A model generated the notes under the pieces. The model worked only from the letters and a program-made list of their open reading frames with translations, made no database searches and was not told the origin of the DNA. Shown here one piece after another: positions 26,086 through 35,600 of a stretch of 64,000 nt of DNA. The DNA is from Deltaproteobacteria bacterium. GTDB taxonomy: Bacteria > Myxococcota_A > Polyangia > DRWM01 > JAAZOP01. The first letter of the stretch is position 1. Each line of letters opens with the position of its first letter. The stretch is from assembly GCA_016218815.1 (NCBI GenBank), contig JACRCX010000099.1:62001-126000 (forward strand), read 5' to 3'. The position numbers were made by a program, and so were the translations under genes.

Positions 26086-28551
26086 TCAGCCGGGAGGGAC
26101 GGAATCGTCCCCTCTGCGTCCTCTGCGTCTCTGCGCGAGACATCCGGCGAGGAGTACGGCGACCAGGGAGATCACCGAGGCGGTTGGGTTCTCCTTGACC
26201 CGGCATCCGCAGCCTCCGCCATCGCCGCCGCCACCGGTCGTGCCGTCCGGGTGGGTGGAGCCGTCGGCGTCGCTTCCGGAAAAGTCCGCCGGACCGTCGG
26301 GGCCCGGCTCGGAGGAATCACGGACGTCGCCGGAGGCATCGGCCACAGACTCGGCGCCCTCGTCGGTCGGGATCGGCGTCCAGCCGAGGAACTCGTCGCA
26401 GGTGTCGCCCGTCGCCGAATCGCGCGAGAGGAAGTGGCCGCCCAGCTCGTCTCCCTTGCGGAAGACGACCGTGGCGGAGCGGCTGCCCAGGCTGACGACG
26501 ACCTGGACCTGGGAGGCGCTGTCGGTGATCGCGGCGTCCGGCCAGGTGAGGTCGGCCGGCTCGGTCGCCCGGAACACGTGCAGGAAGTAGTCGCGGGTCG
26601 ATTCGGCCGGCGACGAGATCTCCAGCCGCGTGCCGCCGGATTCGGCGCCGGACACGGTCGGGGGATGAGGCGTGCCGTCGACGCGGAACTCGTCCACCAC
26701 GTCGACGACGGGCGCCGCCGGGAGGAGGGTCCGCGCGAGCAGGACGCCGCCGCCGTTGCGCACGACGTAGCGCGGGGTCCCCAGCTCGAGCGTCCCCGGG
26801 ACGTGAAGCAGGAAACGCTTGGCGTACGAAAGATCGGTCGATTCGACGCGATCGAACACCAACAGCACGTCCGGGGGCAGGAAGACGAACTGCCGCGAGA
26901 CCTCGCTCACCTTGGCCGTGTTCCCGTTGGTCGCGAAGCCGGGCGAGTCGTAGGCGGCGGTGACGTCGCAGGCGACGTAATCGTAGCAGGCGGCGTGCGT
27001 GAACGTCTCCATCGTTCCCGTCTCGTACAGCGGACCGCCGTCCTTCTTCGCCAGGTACGCGTCGAGGTCGGGGACCTGGTGGGTCGAGCCGGAGAGGTCG
27101 AGGCCCAGGACGCGCTGGCCGCCGTCGTTGACGTTCGCCGCCGGGTCCGCGATCGATTGCAGCGTCGGGAAGACCTCGCCCGGCTGGACGATCGCCAGGG
27201 TGTTCGCGTGGACCGAGTGCTGCGAGTAGTAGTTCTGCCAGTGATCGGAGTTGAAGGCGTCGTACGCGCCGCTCGGACCGGTGAGGATCGCGCGCCGGAA
27301 GATCTGGAAGCCGCCCGCCTCGTCATGCTGGTGCGCGGACAGGTAGTCGCCGCAGGAGATCCAGACGTAGGTGTCGGCGGGGCCCCAGCCGGAGCGGAGG
27401 ACGGCGACGTCCTGGACTCCGGGGCTGAGGTGCGCGGCGGTGGGCAACGACTCGAGCGGCGCGGCGGCGGCGTCGCGCGAAGCGTCGTGGAACAGCGCCT
27501 GCATCCAGCCGTTCGCGCCGGCGTAGTCGTATCCCGGCCGCGAGCGGGCGCGGATGGCGAGTGACAGGCCTTGGCCCAGGGTCGAGCCGGTGCCGTCGGT
27601 GATCATGTCCACCAGCCAGCGGCTGAACAGCTCGACGGTCTGCTTGTTGTCGCTGGTGTCGCCGAAGTAGACGTACTTCCCGTCCGGGCGCATCGCGTAG
27701 GCGTGGAAGCGCAGGTAGCCCTCGAACAGCTCGGTCTGGGCCGCGAAGACGTCCTCGTCGGTGGCCGTCGACCAGGCGGTCGCGTGCCACGCGATCGAGC
27801 CCAGCGAGGGCTGGACGTAGACCATGCCCTCGTGCCACCAGTCGCCGGCGTAGCGCAGCGCGGGGAAGATGACGCCGTTCCACTGCGCGGCAGCGGAAGC
27901 GAGGTAGCCGGCGGCCTGCGCGTCGGCGGAGGTGCCGTGCAGGGTGAGGCCGGCGAGCGACACGGCGCTCCAGACGTTGAACATGTCGTTGTGGAAGACG
28001 TCCGGCGCGCCGTTGGCGACGTACCAGTCGGCGTAGGCGACGATGCGACCGATGATCCACGCGCGCTGTGCGTCGTCGAGCGCGGGAAGACACCAGTCGA
28101 GCGTCACGGCGAGCTGGGCCATGGCGCGGCCATGGTCGCTGATGAACGAGTGGGCGTCGGGAGTGCCGGGCTCGGCGGCGGCGATTCCCAGGAGCGCGTC
28201 GTAGGCCAGGCCGCACTGCGCCGCGTCGTCGTTGACGATGTAGCCGGCGGCGTGGCCGATGGCGGGATAGAGGCCGGCGTCGGCGTCCGCGACCGAGCCC
28301 TGGCAGCCGGGTGCGGTCCCGGGGTCTGTCGTGCAGCGGCGGCGGAACTCGGCCACCGACGTTCCGAATCCCGTGCCGTTCGAGAGCAGGAGGCGCGGGC
28401 GGTCGTCGCGGACGGTCTGCGCCGCGGATGGCAGCGCGGCGACGAAGGCGGACGCGGCGAGGATGGCGGCGACGGCGCCAACGGGACGAACGGGAGCCGT
28501 GCCGAGAAGACGGGGACAGGGGGAGCGGTGGAGGAACGGCGTCACGAGCAC
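26086..28551 (-). CDS. Secreted heparinase II/III-like protein with MYXO-CTERM-like tail
   Basis: About 821 residues. A signal peptide ends near SAAQTVRDD. An alpha-helical toroid region is suggested by WWHEGMVYVQPSLGSIAWHA. The heparinase II/III-like C-terminal part contains LSAHQHDEAGGFQIFRR and HSVHANTLAIVQPGE, the histidine-rich motifs of polysaccharide lyases. A spacer of Asp/Ser/Gly leads to GGGCGCRV, a hydrophobic segment (ASVISLVAVLLAGCLA) and an Arg-rich end, which matches MYXO-CTERM sorting signals. The GTG at 28551 is chosen (another at 28545); there is no strong ribosome-binding site, and it begins six bases after the upstream gene ends. A uronate-containing polymer is the likely substrate class, by inference. 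Confidence 0.78.
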   Translation of the reverse strand: MLVTPFLHRSPCPRLLGTAPVRPVGAVAAILAASAFVAALPSAAQTVRDDRPRLLLSNGTGFGTSVAEFRRRCTTDPGTAPGCQGSVADADAGLYPAIGHAAGYIVNDDAAQCGLAYDALLGIAAAEPGTPDAHSFISDHGRAMAQLAVTLDWCLPALDDAQRAWIIGRIVAYADWYVANGAPDVFHNDMFNVWSAVSLAGLTLHGTSADAQAAGYLASAAAQWNGVIFPALRYAGDWWHEGMVYVQPSLGSIAWHATAWSTATDEDVFAAQTELFEGYLRFHAYAMRPDGKYVYFGDTSDNKQTVELFSRWLVDMITDGTGSTLGQGLSLAIRARSRPGYDYAGANGWMQALFHDASRDAAAAPLESLPTAAHLSPGVQDVAVLRSGWGPADTYVWISCGDYLSAHQHDEAGGFQIFRRAILTGPSGAYDAFNSDHWQNYYSQHSVHANTLAIVQPGEVFPTLQSIADPAANVNDGGQRVLGLDLSGSTHQVPDLDAYLAKKDGGPLYETGTMETFTHAACYDYVACDVTAAYDSPGFATNGNTAKVSEVSRQFVFLPPDVLLVFDRVESTDLSYAKRFLLHVPGTLELGTPRYVVRNGGGVLLARTLLPAAPVVDVVDEFRVDGTPHPPTVSGAESGGTRLEISSPAESTRDYFLHVFRATEPADLTWPDAAITDSASQVQVVVSLGSRSATVVFRKGDELGGHFLSRDSATGDTCDEFLGWTPIPTDEGAESVADASGDVRDSSEPGPDGPADFSGSDADGSTHPDGTTGGGGDGGGCGCRVKENPTASVISLVAVLLAGCLAQRRRGRRGDDSVPPG
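26110..26140. repeat. Family B single-arm repeat forming a protein C-terminus
   Basis: CTCTGCGTCCTCTGCGTCTC, read on the minus strand as CGCAGAGACGCAGAGGACGC. It encodes the run Gln-Arg-Arg-Arg-Gly-Arg-Arg-Gly, which is the basic tail of the sorting signal of the heparinase-like protein. Confidence 0.85.
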
Positions 28552-28556
28552 GGGAG

Positions 28557-28853
28557 CTACTCGACGGGCGGGTAGTACTCCTGCGGCGGTGGGTACCATT
28601 CCTCGGCGGGCGGGCCGTAGTACTCGTAGGACGGCCCGCCGCCCTCGTACGGCGGTGGGTAGTACGCCGGTGGCGGCGCGTAGCCGTACCCCTCGGCGGT
28701 CGGTCCGGGGGTATACGTCGGGGCCGGTGCCGAGCCGGTCCACGAGGTCGTCTCCTCGCGAAAATTGACCTGGGAGTGGCGCACGACGCAGCCGCCGTTG
28801 GCCAAGGCGATGAGCGCGGCGGCGATGCGGAGCTTGTCCTTGTTGATTTCCAT
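28557..28853 (-). CDS. Small Tyr/Pro-rich lipoprotein
   Basis: 98 residues. The ATG at 28853 begins MEINKDKLRIAAALIALANG and leads to a possible lipobox NGGC (Cys22). The mature part is low complexity, with repeated Tyr-Pro-Pro and Gly-Tyr (YYPPPYEGGG, EEWYPPPQEYYPPVE). No family is recognised; such compositions occur in spore-coat or cell-surface proteins. It precedes the heparinase-like gene by six bases on the same strand, so they are likely co-transcribed. Confidence 0.6.
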   Translation of the reverse strand: MEINKDKLRIAAALIALANGGCVVRHSQVNFREETTSWTGSAPAPTYTPGPTAEGYGYAPPPAYYPPPYEGGGPSYEYYGPPAEEWYPPPQEYYPPVE

Positions 28854-28919
28854 GCTCACCCGTCCTTCCGACCCACGGATTGTGGCCGGTTCGCGCGGTC
28901 GGCGCAAGGGGGGAAGAAG

Positions 28920-28950
28920 AAACCACCGATGGACACCGATGGACACCGAT
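28920..28950. repeat. Family A repeat, copy 3 (intergenic)
   Basis: AAACCACCGATGGACACCGA followed by TGGACACCGAT, between the MurE-like gene end (28974) and the small lipoprotein start (28853). It lies in the presumed promoter region of the lipoprotein gene. Confidence 0.95.
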
Positions 28951-28973
28951 GCCGGAAGGCTCGGAGGAGAAGA

Positions 28974-30218
28974 TCAACCACGGAACTGGCGCAGGGCCTT
29001 GCGGGCCTCGTCGGCGTCGGAGAAGGGGGTCTTCTTGCCGCGGATCTCCTGGGTGCGCTCGTGGCCCTTGCCGGCGATGATCACGACGTCGGAGGGATGG
29101 GCGGATTGCAGGGCGAGCGCGATCGCGGCCCGGCGATCGAGCTGCCGGGTCCAGCGGGCGCGACGCTCCGCGGCGCCGTGCTCGACGGCGTCGGCGATCG
29201 CGGCGGGGTCCTCGCCCCGCGGGTTGTCGCTCGTGAGAACGACCTCGTCGGCACCCTCGTCGGCGATCCGGCCCATCTGCGGGCGCTTGCCGCGGTCGCG
29301 ATCGCCGCCGCAGCCGAAGACGCACCAGACGCGTCCGGCGTTCGCGTCTGCCAACCGACGAGCCAGCGCGAGGGTGCGCTCCAGCGCGTCCGGAGTATGC
29401 GCGTAATCGACGGCGACGAGCGGCTCGTGCGCGACGAGCTCGAAGCGGCCGGGCACGCCCACGAAGCGCTCCAGCCCGGCGCGGATCGCGGAGGGAGGGT
29501 ATCCAAGCGCTTCGGTCGCGACGGCGGCGGCCAGGGCGTTCTCGGCGTGGACCTCGCCGAGCAGGGGCAGCAGGAGCTCTCCGCCGAGCGCGTCGGCGAG
29601 TCCGGAGGGTGCGAGCACGACGTGCGTGCCCGCGCGGGAAACCGTGACGGACGACGCGACCAGGCGGAGCGGGAGGTCGGCACAGGTCTCGACGACGCCG
29701 CGGGCGGTGTAGGCGACGCGAGGGACCCCCGGCCGCATCAGCTCGGCCAGCAGGGCGCTCGACGGGTCGGCCGCGTTGAGCACGGCGGTTCCGTCGTCGG
29801 CCAGCGAGAGGAAGAGCTGGGCCTTGGCCGCGAGGTACTCCTCGGGCGTGCGGTGGTAGTCGAGGTGGTCGCGCGTGAGGTTGGTGAAGACGGCGACGCG
29901 CGCGGGCCAGCGCCAGGCGAAGCCGGAGGCGAGCGACTTGGAGGTGGTCTCGACGGCGAGCGTGCGCGTGCCGGCCTGGACGGCGCGCTCGACGGTATGC
30001 AGGAAATCCTCCATCGAGACGCCTTCGGCGACCTGTTCGGCGCCGACCCAGGAGCCCACGGTCGTGATCCGGGCCGAGACCTCGCCGGCCGCGGCGACGA
30101 TGGAGGCGATCATCGACGTCGTGGTGGTCTTGCCGTTGGTGCCGGTGACGCAGATCGTGCGCAGGCGCTCGCGCGCGCGGACGAGGCGGGGGTCGTCGGG
30201 AGCGGGAGCAGCCGTCAT
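28974..30218 (-). CDS. MurE-like Mur ligase lacking the N-terminal UDP-binding domain
   Basis: 414 residues against about 495 for MurE. ATP loop TGTNGKTT at about 25-32 (near 114 in E. coli MurE). FTNLTRDHLDYH, the lysine of YLAAKAQLF (carbamylated in Mur ligases), and the C-terminal DNPRGEDP (about 331) with GKGHERTQEI. The DNPR motif is the meso-diaminopimelate-recognising signature of MurE. The ~90-residue N-terminal domain that grips UDP-MurNAc is missing: the protein begins only 24 residues before the ATP loop, with an ATGA overlap to the upstream gene that fixes the start. It may act on another acceptor, or belong to the cyanophycin/MurE-like group. Confidence 0.82.
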   Translation of the reverse strand: MTAAPAPDDPRLVRARERLRTICVTGTNGKTTTTSMIASIVAAAGEVSARITTVGSWVGAEQVAEGVSMEDFLHTVERAVQAGTRTLAVETTSKSLASGFAWRWPARVAVFTNLTRDHLDYHRTPEEYLAAKAQLFLSLADDGTAVLNAADPSSALLAELMRPGVPRVAYTARGVVETCADLPLRLVASSVTVSRAGTHVVLAPSGLADALGGELLLPLLGEVHAENALAAAVATEALGYPPSAIRAGLERFVGVPGRFELVAHEPLVAVDYAHTPDALERTLALARRLADANAGRVWCVFGCGGDRDRGKRPQMGRIADEGADEVVLTSDNPRGEDPAAIADAVEHGAAERRARWTRQLDRRAAIALALQSAHPSDVVIIAGKGHERTQEIRGKKTPFSDADEARKALRQFRG

Positions 30219-31645
30219 GGGAGGGGCGAAGCTCCTGCCGGGCCCTGCGGAGTCGAGGCGCCCGCGGCGTCGGGAGAGAAGTCGATCTGTGGCGCGTGTT
30301 CGCGCAGCGGGATGTAGTCGGCCTCGAAGACGAGCTGCAGGCCGCCGCGCTCGGAATAGGAGCGTTCCAGGCGGAGGGAGCCTTCGAGCGGCTCGCCGCC
30401 GCGCCAGCCGGTGTGCAGGTAGCCGTAGCCGGCGGCGATGTGCTCCTCGTCGGGGACGCCGTCCTCGCTCGTGCAGCTCACGCCGTCGCCGGCGCCCATC
30501 GGGATCCTCGACCATTCGCGCAGGCGCCGGTACGCGTCCGCGGTGGCGGCGTCGCCGTCGACGAGGAACAGGACGACGGCAAGGCAGCCGTCGTAGAACG
30601 AGAGGTGCACCCTGCCCGGGGTGCCATCGACGTCGCGGAGGAAGTACAGCTCGCTGTTGGCGCTGGTCAGCGGGCGGCCGAGGATCTCCTCGACCTGCTT
30701 CTGCGAGGCTCCGAAGGGCAGTCCGAGGATGGTGGCGCCCGGCGCGGCGGAGAGGTCGACCGTGCATTCGGCGGACTGTTTGGCGTCCCCCACCGGCGAA
30801 TAGCCGACCATGTCCGAACCGCGGGCTTCAGCCCGCGGCTGAGCCGGGCCGAGCCGCGGCCTGAAGCCCGCGGTTCGGTTGGGTGCGGGGCCTCCCGCCG
30901 CACGCGCGGTGAACGTGCGCGTGGTTGTCCCGACAACCCCGTCCACGAAGCCCTCGTCGGCGAAGTCGTCGGCGGGGAGCAGGGAAGGCACGACGAAGAA
31001 GCCGCGGATGCGGAGGCCCTCGGGGCCGTAGTCCTTGGTCAGGGCCAGCTCGCCGGTCCAGGCGAACGGCGGGTCGCGCCACTCGATCTTGAGGCCGCCC
31101 CAGCCGTGGGCGAGATACTCGTCGAACGGGACGCCGTCCTCGCTTTCGCAGCGGGTCGAGTGACCCAGGCCGAGGTCGGCCTGGGCGCGAGCCTGGAGCG
31201 TGCGGAAGTTCGCCTCCGTCGCGGCCTCCCCGACGAGGTCGAGCGCGACGACGGCGACCCGGCCCGACTCCCAGGAGATGTTGATCTCGACGGGGATGCC
31301 CTCCACCGTCGTGGTCCAGGCCATCGTCGAACGGGAGAGGGCGGCGGGGTCGGGCGCGGGGGCGAGGCCGGGGCAGGCGGTGGCGATGGTTTCGGCGTCG
31401 GCGCCGAGGGGGACGCCGAAGACGGTGGCGACGGTGAAAGAGTCGGCGGGCGAGGTCGCGTCGACCGGCTGCGACGTGGCGGCCCCGGCGGTTGTCGAGG
31501 TACCGGCGGCGGGCTCGGCGGTCCGGGGGCCGCAGCCGGCGGCGAAGGCGAGGGCGGCGAGGACGAGATGAACGGTGTTGCCGGGCGGCGGAAATGAAAA
31601 AGGCAAAACAGGCAATGAAAGATGCAAAACGGCGGATGACGTCAT
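30215..31645 (-). CDS. Lipoprotein with duplicated domain
   Basis: 476 residues. Signal peptide with lipobox FAAGC. Two related halves: FGVPLGADAETIATACPGL ... EDGVPFDEYLAHGWGGLKIEW and LGLPFGASQKQVEEILGRPL ... SEDGVPDEEHIAAGYGYLHTGW, each ending in strands with LxLxxxYxxxGL. A family C palindrome is translated exactly in the linker between them (about residues 256-277). No known family. The stop overlaps the start of the MurE-like gene. The 166-base divergent gap to the tetR gene should hold its promoter. ACCGAGGTGGCCCC precedes the ATG at 31645. Confidence 0.75.
   Translation of the reverse strand: MTSSAVLHLSLPVLPFSFPPPGNTVHLVLAALAFAAGCGPRTAEPAAGTSTTAGAATSQPVDATSPADSFTVATVFGVPLGADAETIATACPGLAPAPDPAALSRSTMAWTTTVEGIPVEINISWESGRVAVVALDLVGEAATEANFRTLQARAQADLGLGHSTRCESEDGVPFDEYLAHGWGGLKIEWRDPPFAWTGELALTKDYGPEGLRIRGFFVVPSLLPADDFADEGFVDGVVGTTTRTFTARAAGGPAPNRTAGFRPRLGPAQPRAEARGSDMVGYSPVGDAKQSAECTVDLSAAPGATILGLPFGASQKQVEEILGRPLTSANSELYFLRDVDGTPGRVHLSFYDGCLAVVLFLVDGDAATADAYRRLREWSRIPMGAGDGVSCTSEDGVPDEEHIAAGYGYLHTGWRGGEPLEGSLRLERSYSERGGLQLVFEADYIPLREHAPQIDFSPDAAGASTPQGPAGASPLP
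30814..30878. repeat. Family C palindromic repeat in a protein linker
   Basis: CCGAACCGCGGGCTTCAGCC then the inverted GGCCTGAAGCCCGCGGTTCGG. Second copy of the element at 6815-6882. On the minus strand it reads PNRTAGFRPRLGPAQPRAEARGS in the linker of a two-domain lipoprotein, without shifting the frame. Confidence 0.92.
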
Positions 31646-31810
31646 GGGGCCACCTCGGATGGAGTTGGACTGTCCCACCGCGTGGGGCTTGGCGCAAGGG
31701 AGGCGCAAGGCCGGCTTGCTCCTTGACGCACCGCCGGTCCCGTGCGACCCTTCCTTCACACGGTTCGCCAGGTTCATCGTGCGCAAGCGGGCGACTGGGG
31801 AGGACGCGTC

Positions 31811-32573
31811 ATGATTGACGGAAACGGGGTTTCCACGACGACGGAGGAGTGTCCGGCGGTGAAGCTGGACTCGATCCTGGCGGCGGCGATCGATCTCTTC
31901 GATCGGCTCGGGTACGAGAAGGTCACCGTCGAGGACGTCGCGACGCGGGCCCACGTGTCGAAGAAGACCCTGTACAAGAAGTACGACGACAAGCGCGGTC
32001 TGCTCGGCGCCATCGCGGCGACCTTCGCGGACCAGTTCGGCAAGCACGTCGACGCGTTCAGCGGACGGCACCACGACCCCGAGATCGAGCGGTTGTGCAC
32101 CGATGTAGGTGGAGGGGGGGGGCAGGTGGGGAACTGACCCATCCCTGCTGCTCGCGGCGTTCCTCGACTTCTGCACCAACAACGCCGGGCTGGTTCGCGT
32201 CGCGCTTGTCGGTCGCGACCCGTTCTGGGCGCGCTGCGACCGGAAGGCAGCCGAAGCGTTGTTCGGATCCATCCGCAACTGCATCGGCGCCCGCGGGTGC
32301 TCCGACGTCTGGATCGAGCAGCTCCTGACTGCGTTCCTGTTCATCGCCCGCGATTTCCAACGGCCTCAGGACGGTCGACCGCTGACGGGTTGGTCCAAGC
32401 GGTTCCAGGAGCTGGACCCGCACTCCGACAGGTCGGCGATCGGAGTGCTCCTGCACATGCTGGTGATGCTCGCCTTCCAGGACTCCGAGGGTGCCGCGTG
32501 GCAGCGTGGGTTCGACGCGCAGCACGTGCTCACGGCCCTGGGACTTCGCCGCTGCCAGTGCCCAGGCCTGTGA
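31811..32573 (+). pseudogene. TetR-family regulator, frame broken at a 9-G run
   Basis: The N-terminal DNA-binding domain (LDSILAAAIDLFDRLGYEKVTVEDVATRAHVSKKTLYKKYDDKRGLL) reads from the ATG at 31811. The frame then stops at 32137 just after VGGGGGQVGN. From 32109 another frame continues with a credible TetR ligand domain (LLLAAFLDFCTNNAGLVRVALVGRDPFW ... LGLRRCQCPGL) to 32573. The total length is one base too long. Removing one G from the 32114-32122 run joins the halves as DVGGGGGRWGTDPSLLL, matching the paralogue at 47344-47687 (KVGGGGGKWAIDP). Read as a frameshift by homopolymer slippage, a phase-variable gene, or an assembly error. Divergent from the duplicated-domain lipoprotein. Confidence 0.8.
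32104..32141. repeat. G-rich element in tetR, copy 1
   Basis: GTAGGTGGA, nine Gs, CAGGTGGGGAACTGACCCA. Shared with 47360-47395 in reverse orientation (GTAGGGGGA, eight Gs, CAAGTGGGCAATTGACCCA). It lies at the same place in two tetR-like genes, between the DNA-binding domain and the ligand domain. Confidence 0.8.
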
Positions 32574-32673
32574 CGTCGGCTGGGTACCGGTCGGTGTCGA
32601 ATGAGTACGCCGCGTTTACTTCCGATCGGTCACCATCTCCTCGACCGCCCGAAGCGCGGGAGAGGAGGGAACC

Positions 32674-35600
32674 ATGGTGGGTCGCCTGAAGATGATGGCC
32701 GTCGTGTCGTGGTGTCTCGTGGCGGGAGCGGCGTGCATCCCCGAGCCGCCATCGCCGCCGCCGACTCCGGAGTTCCCCGAGCCCGCGCAGCCTTCGCTGC
32801 GACCGGCCGATGACGCGGAAGTGATCGCGTCGTGGGATTTCGGCGGCTGCAAGACCGACTGGACGGTCGACACGGCGGTCGGCACGCCGTGGACCTGCGG
32901 CCCGATCCTTCGCGGGCCGGCCGGTGATCGTACGGGCGAAGGCGACGGCTGGGGCGTCGGCATGTCCGCGGCTCCCGCGGGCCTCACCGAGACGACGCTG
33001 ACGTCCGCGTCGATCACGCTCGACGGGACGAACGCCAACGCGTTCACGCTCTCGGTCTGGCACTGGCTCGACGCGGAGGCGCTCGCCGGCCGTTCGGAAA
33101 CGGGCGGCGGGCTGGTCGAGGTCTTCGAGTCGAACCTCGAGGGCTGGGTGGCCGTTGCGCCGTACGGCGGGTATGATGGACCCGTGGTTGCGCCGGGGAC
33201 AAGCATTGCGGGGGAGGAGGGTTTCACCGACGCCCGGGTCGAGCGCGTCTGGCGTCGTTCCTTCTTCGACCTCTCGCCCTGGGCGGGCCGCACGATCCGG
33301 GTGCGCTTCCGCGCCGGTCTGGGGACGCTGACGCCCGGCGACGGCTGGTTCCTGGACGACGTGCAGATCTTGCGGGGCGGCATCGTGGAGGACGTGGTTG
33401 ACACGGACCTGTCGACCTGCGGCGCGGGCGCGGTGATCCGCTTCCCCTTCCGGACCTGCGACGAGGGTTTTGCAACTCAGGGGATCAGCTCGAGCTGGGC
33501 GTGCGGGCCGGCGACGGCGCTGGCGGCGTACCCGGAGGCTCCGGTTGGTGACGGGCCGCAGTTCGACGTGGACGACTCGGGGTTGCTGTTTGCGACGGCG
33601 CCGAGCGGCCTGTACTACCCGCTCGAGGCGTCCGAGCTGGTCTCGGCGCCGATGGATCTGTCCGGCTGCCAGGGCCGGACGACGAGCCTCTCCTTCTGGC
33701 ACTGGTACCACTTCGGGCCGAACGCGGGCGGCTGGGTCGAGGTCTGGGACGGGACCGCGTGGCAGGTGGTGACGCCGCTGCGCGGCTACGGCGGTCCGGT
33801 GACGGCCGCCGCGTTGCGCCTCGGCTCCTCGCATGACGGCTTCATCTCGCCTGACGATCAGGGCAGCGGGTGGCGCTTCGAGGTCTTCGACGTTTCCCCG
33901 TACGCCAACCCCGCCTTCCGCGTCCGCTTCCGCTTCTTCGCCGGGCTCCAGCGCCGTCCGGGATGGTACGTGGACACCGTGGCGGTGAGCACGTTTGCGC
34001 TGGAGGACGTCCCGCGGCTGGATGGGGATCCGAGCAAGCCGGCGTGCGGGTTTGACGCCAACACGTACCAGCAGCCGGCGTTCGGTTCGCGCGTACCGGA
34101 CCCCTGCGTTGCCGGCACCCCCGTCGTTCCCTGGACCACCGTCTTCGTCCAGCCAGATCAACCGGCGCCCAAGACTTCGGCTGGCGGGTCGGAAATTGCC
34201 GTTGACCCGGGTCCGTCGGGGGCGGAATCGTCCGAGCGGTCGGGGTTCCCGGAGACGATCGCCACCACGACCGTGGTCTTCGACGTCCCGGGATCGGGAG
34301 CTGTCTGCATCGAGATCCGCAATGGGTCGCGGGACCCCACGACGCGTGTCGGTGCCGGAACCGCGGCCCTCGATGGCCAACTCGTAATCGGGTCGGATCG
34401 GCTAACGTCGAGCGCCACGCTGCTGCGCGAGCGGCAAGCGGTGGGCGGCGGGCCGCACAAGCTCGTGATCGACGTCCAGCAAGCGAATCCGCCGAACGTC
34501 ATCGGCTCGAAACCGGGTGCGGGGTCTGCGGAGCGCTACTTCTCCTACCAGGTGCTGTATCAGGCGGGAAACGCCCTTCCGCGACGTCTGCCGGGAAGCG
34601 GCCCCGGCACGATCGCCAACTTCTCGACGGCGCGGTGGCGCGATCTCCGTGTCGGCAAGTTCGAGTTGAACACCACGCTTCCGGCGATCGGCGAGCCCGG
34701 CCAGGACTACGTGGTGCCCTATGTCCTTCAGATAGCCGACCCGGACACCTGCCGTCAGGTCAGGCAGATCTCCGGGATCTTCGCGGTGCCGGCGGAAACA
34801 CGCCGCGGGATTGAAGAGGCGATCGGTACGGCAGGCTTTGCGTGGGACGGCCGCGATGATGACGGTCACCCGGTGCAAGGGGACCGCGTGGTCGTGCGGT
34901 TGTTCGCGACGGCGGGCATGTCCGGGCAGGACGTGGTTCCGCTTCCCGGCCCCATGGAGCTACACTGGGGCAGCCTGCCGTTTCCGTTCAACCCTAACCT
35001 CGGCCCGCCGGGTGGCGATCCCACCCTCATCACCGTCCCCGCGACCGTTCTCGCCTGGGCCCGCTTCTACCTTCGCCCGCGGGTCGATGGTATCGCGACC
35101 GTCGGGGCCTGCACGATCGGGGGTGTCGGCGTCCCGTCCTGCGCACCGAACGCGCAGTGGCTTTCGACAAGCCCGGGTCGCGGGTCGTTCGAGGAGACCG
35201 GCCGTGTGATGCGCCTCACGGGCTACTTCCTGCCCGCGGACACCACCCGATCGTACGAGGTCGACTTCGCACAGGGCAGTGCAGCGTGGATGGCGCCCGT
35301 GACCTCCACCGGCGCGTCGTGGTGGATCGAAGCCCGGATGCCCGTGCTCGGAGACGGCCGACCCGCGGGAACGTCCAATCCGGATGCTTGGGACCCGATG
35401 GCGTCCGTTTCCGTCCTGTACGGGGGGACGGAAATGAGCGGTGGCGCGCGTTCGTTCACGTTCCGCGGGCCTTCGTTCACGGGAATCGACCCGGAGGGGG
35501 ACGGCGAGTGGTTCCCCGGCGACGGGATGACGCTGTGGGGCGAGTTGTTTGCCACCTACCGGATGAACTTCCTGATCCGTCAGGACGGCGTCGTCAGCGG

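Noticed and set aside
23941..27564. Plus-strand frame of about 1207 codons opposite the VIT/VWA and heparinase genes
   Set aside because: Spans two unrelated minus-strand genes with good motifs; no signal or domain of its own.
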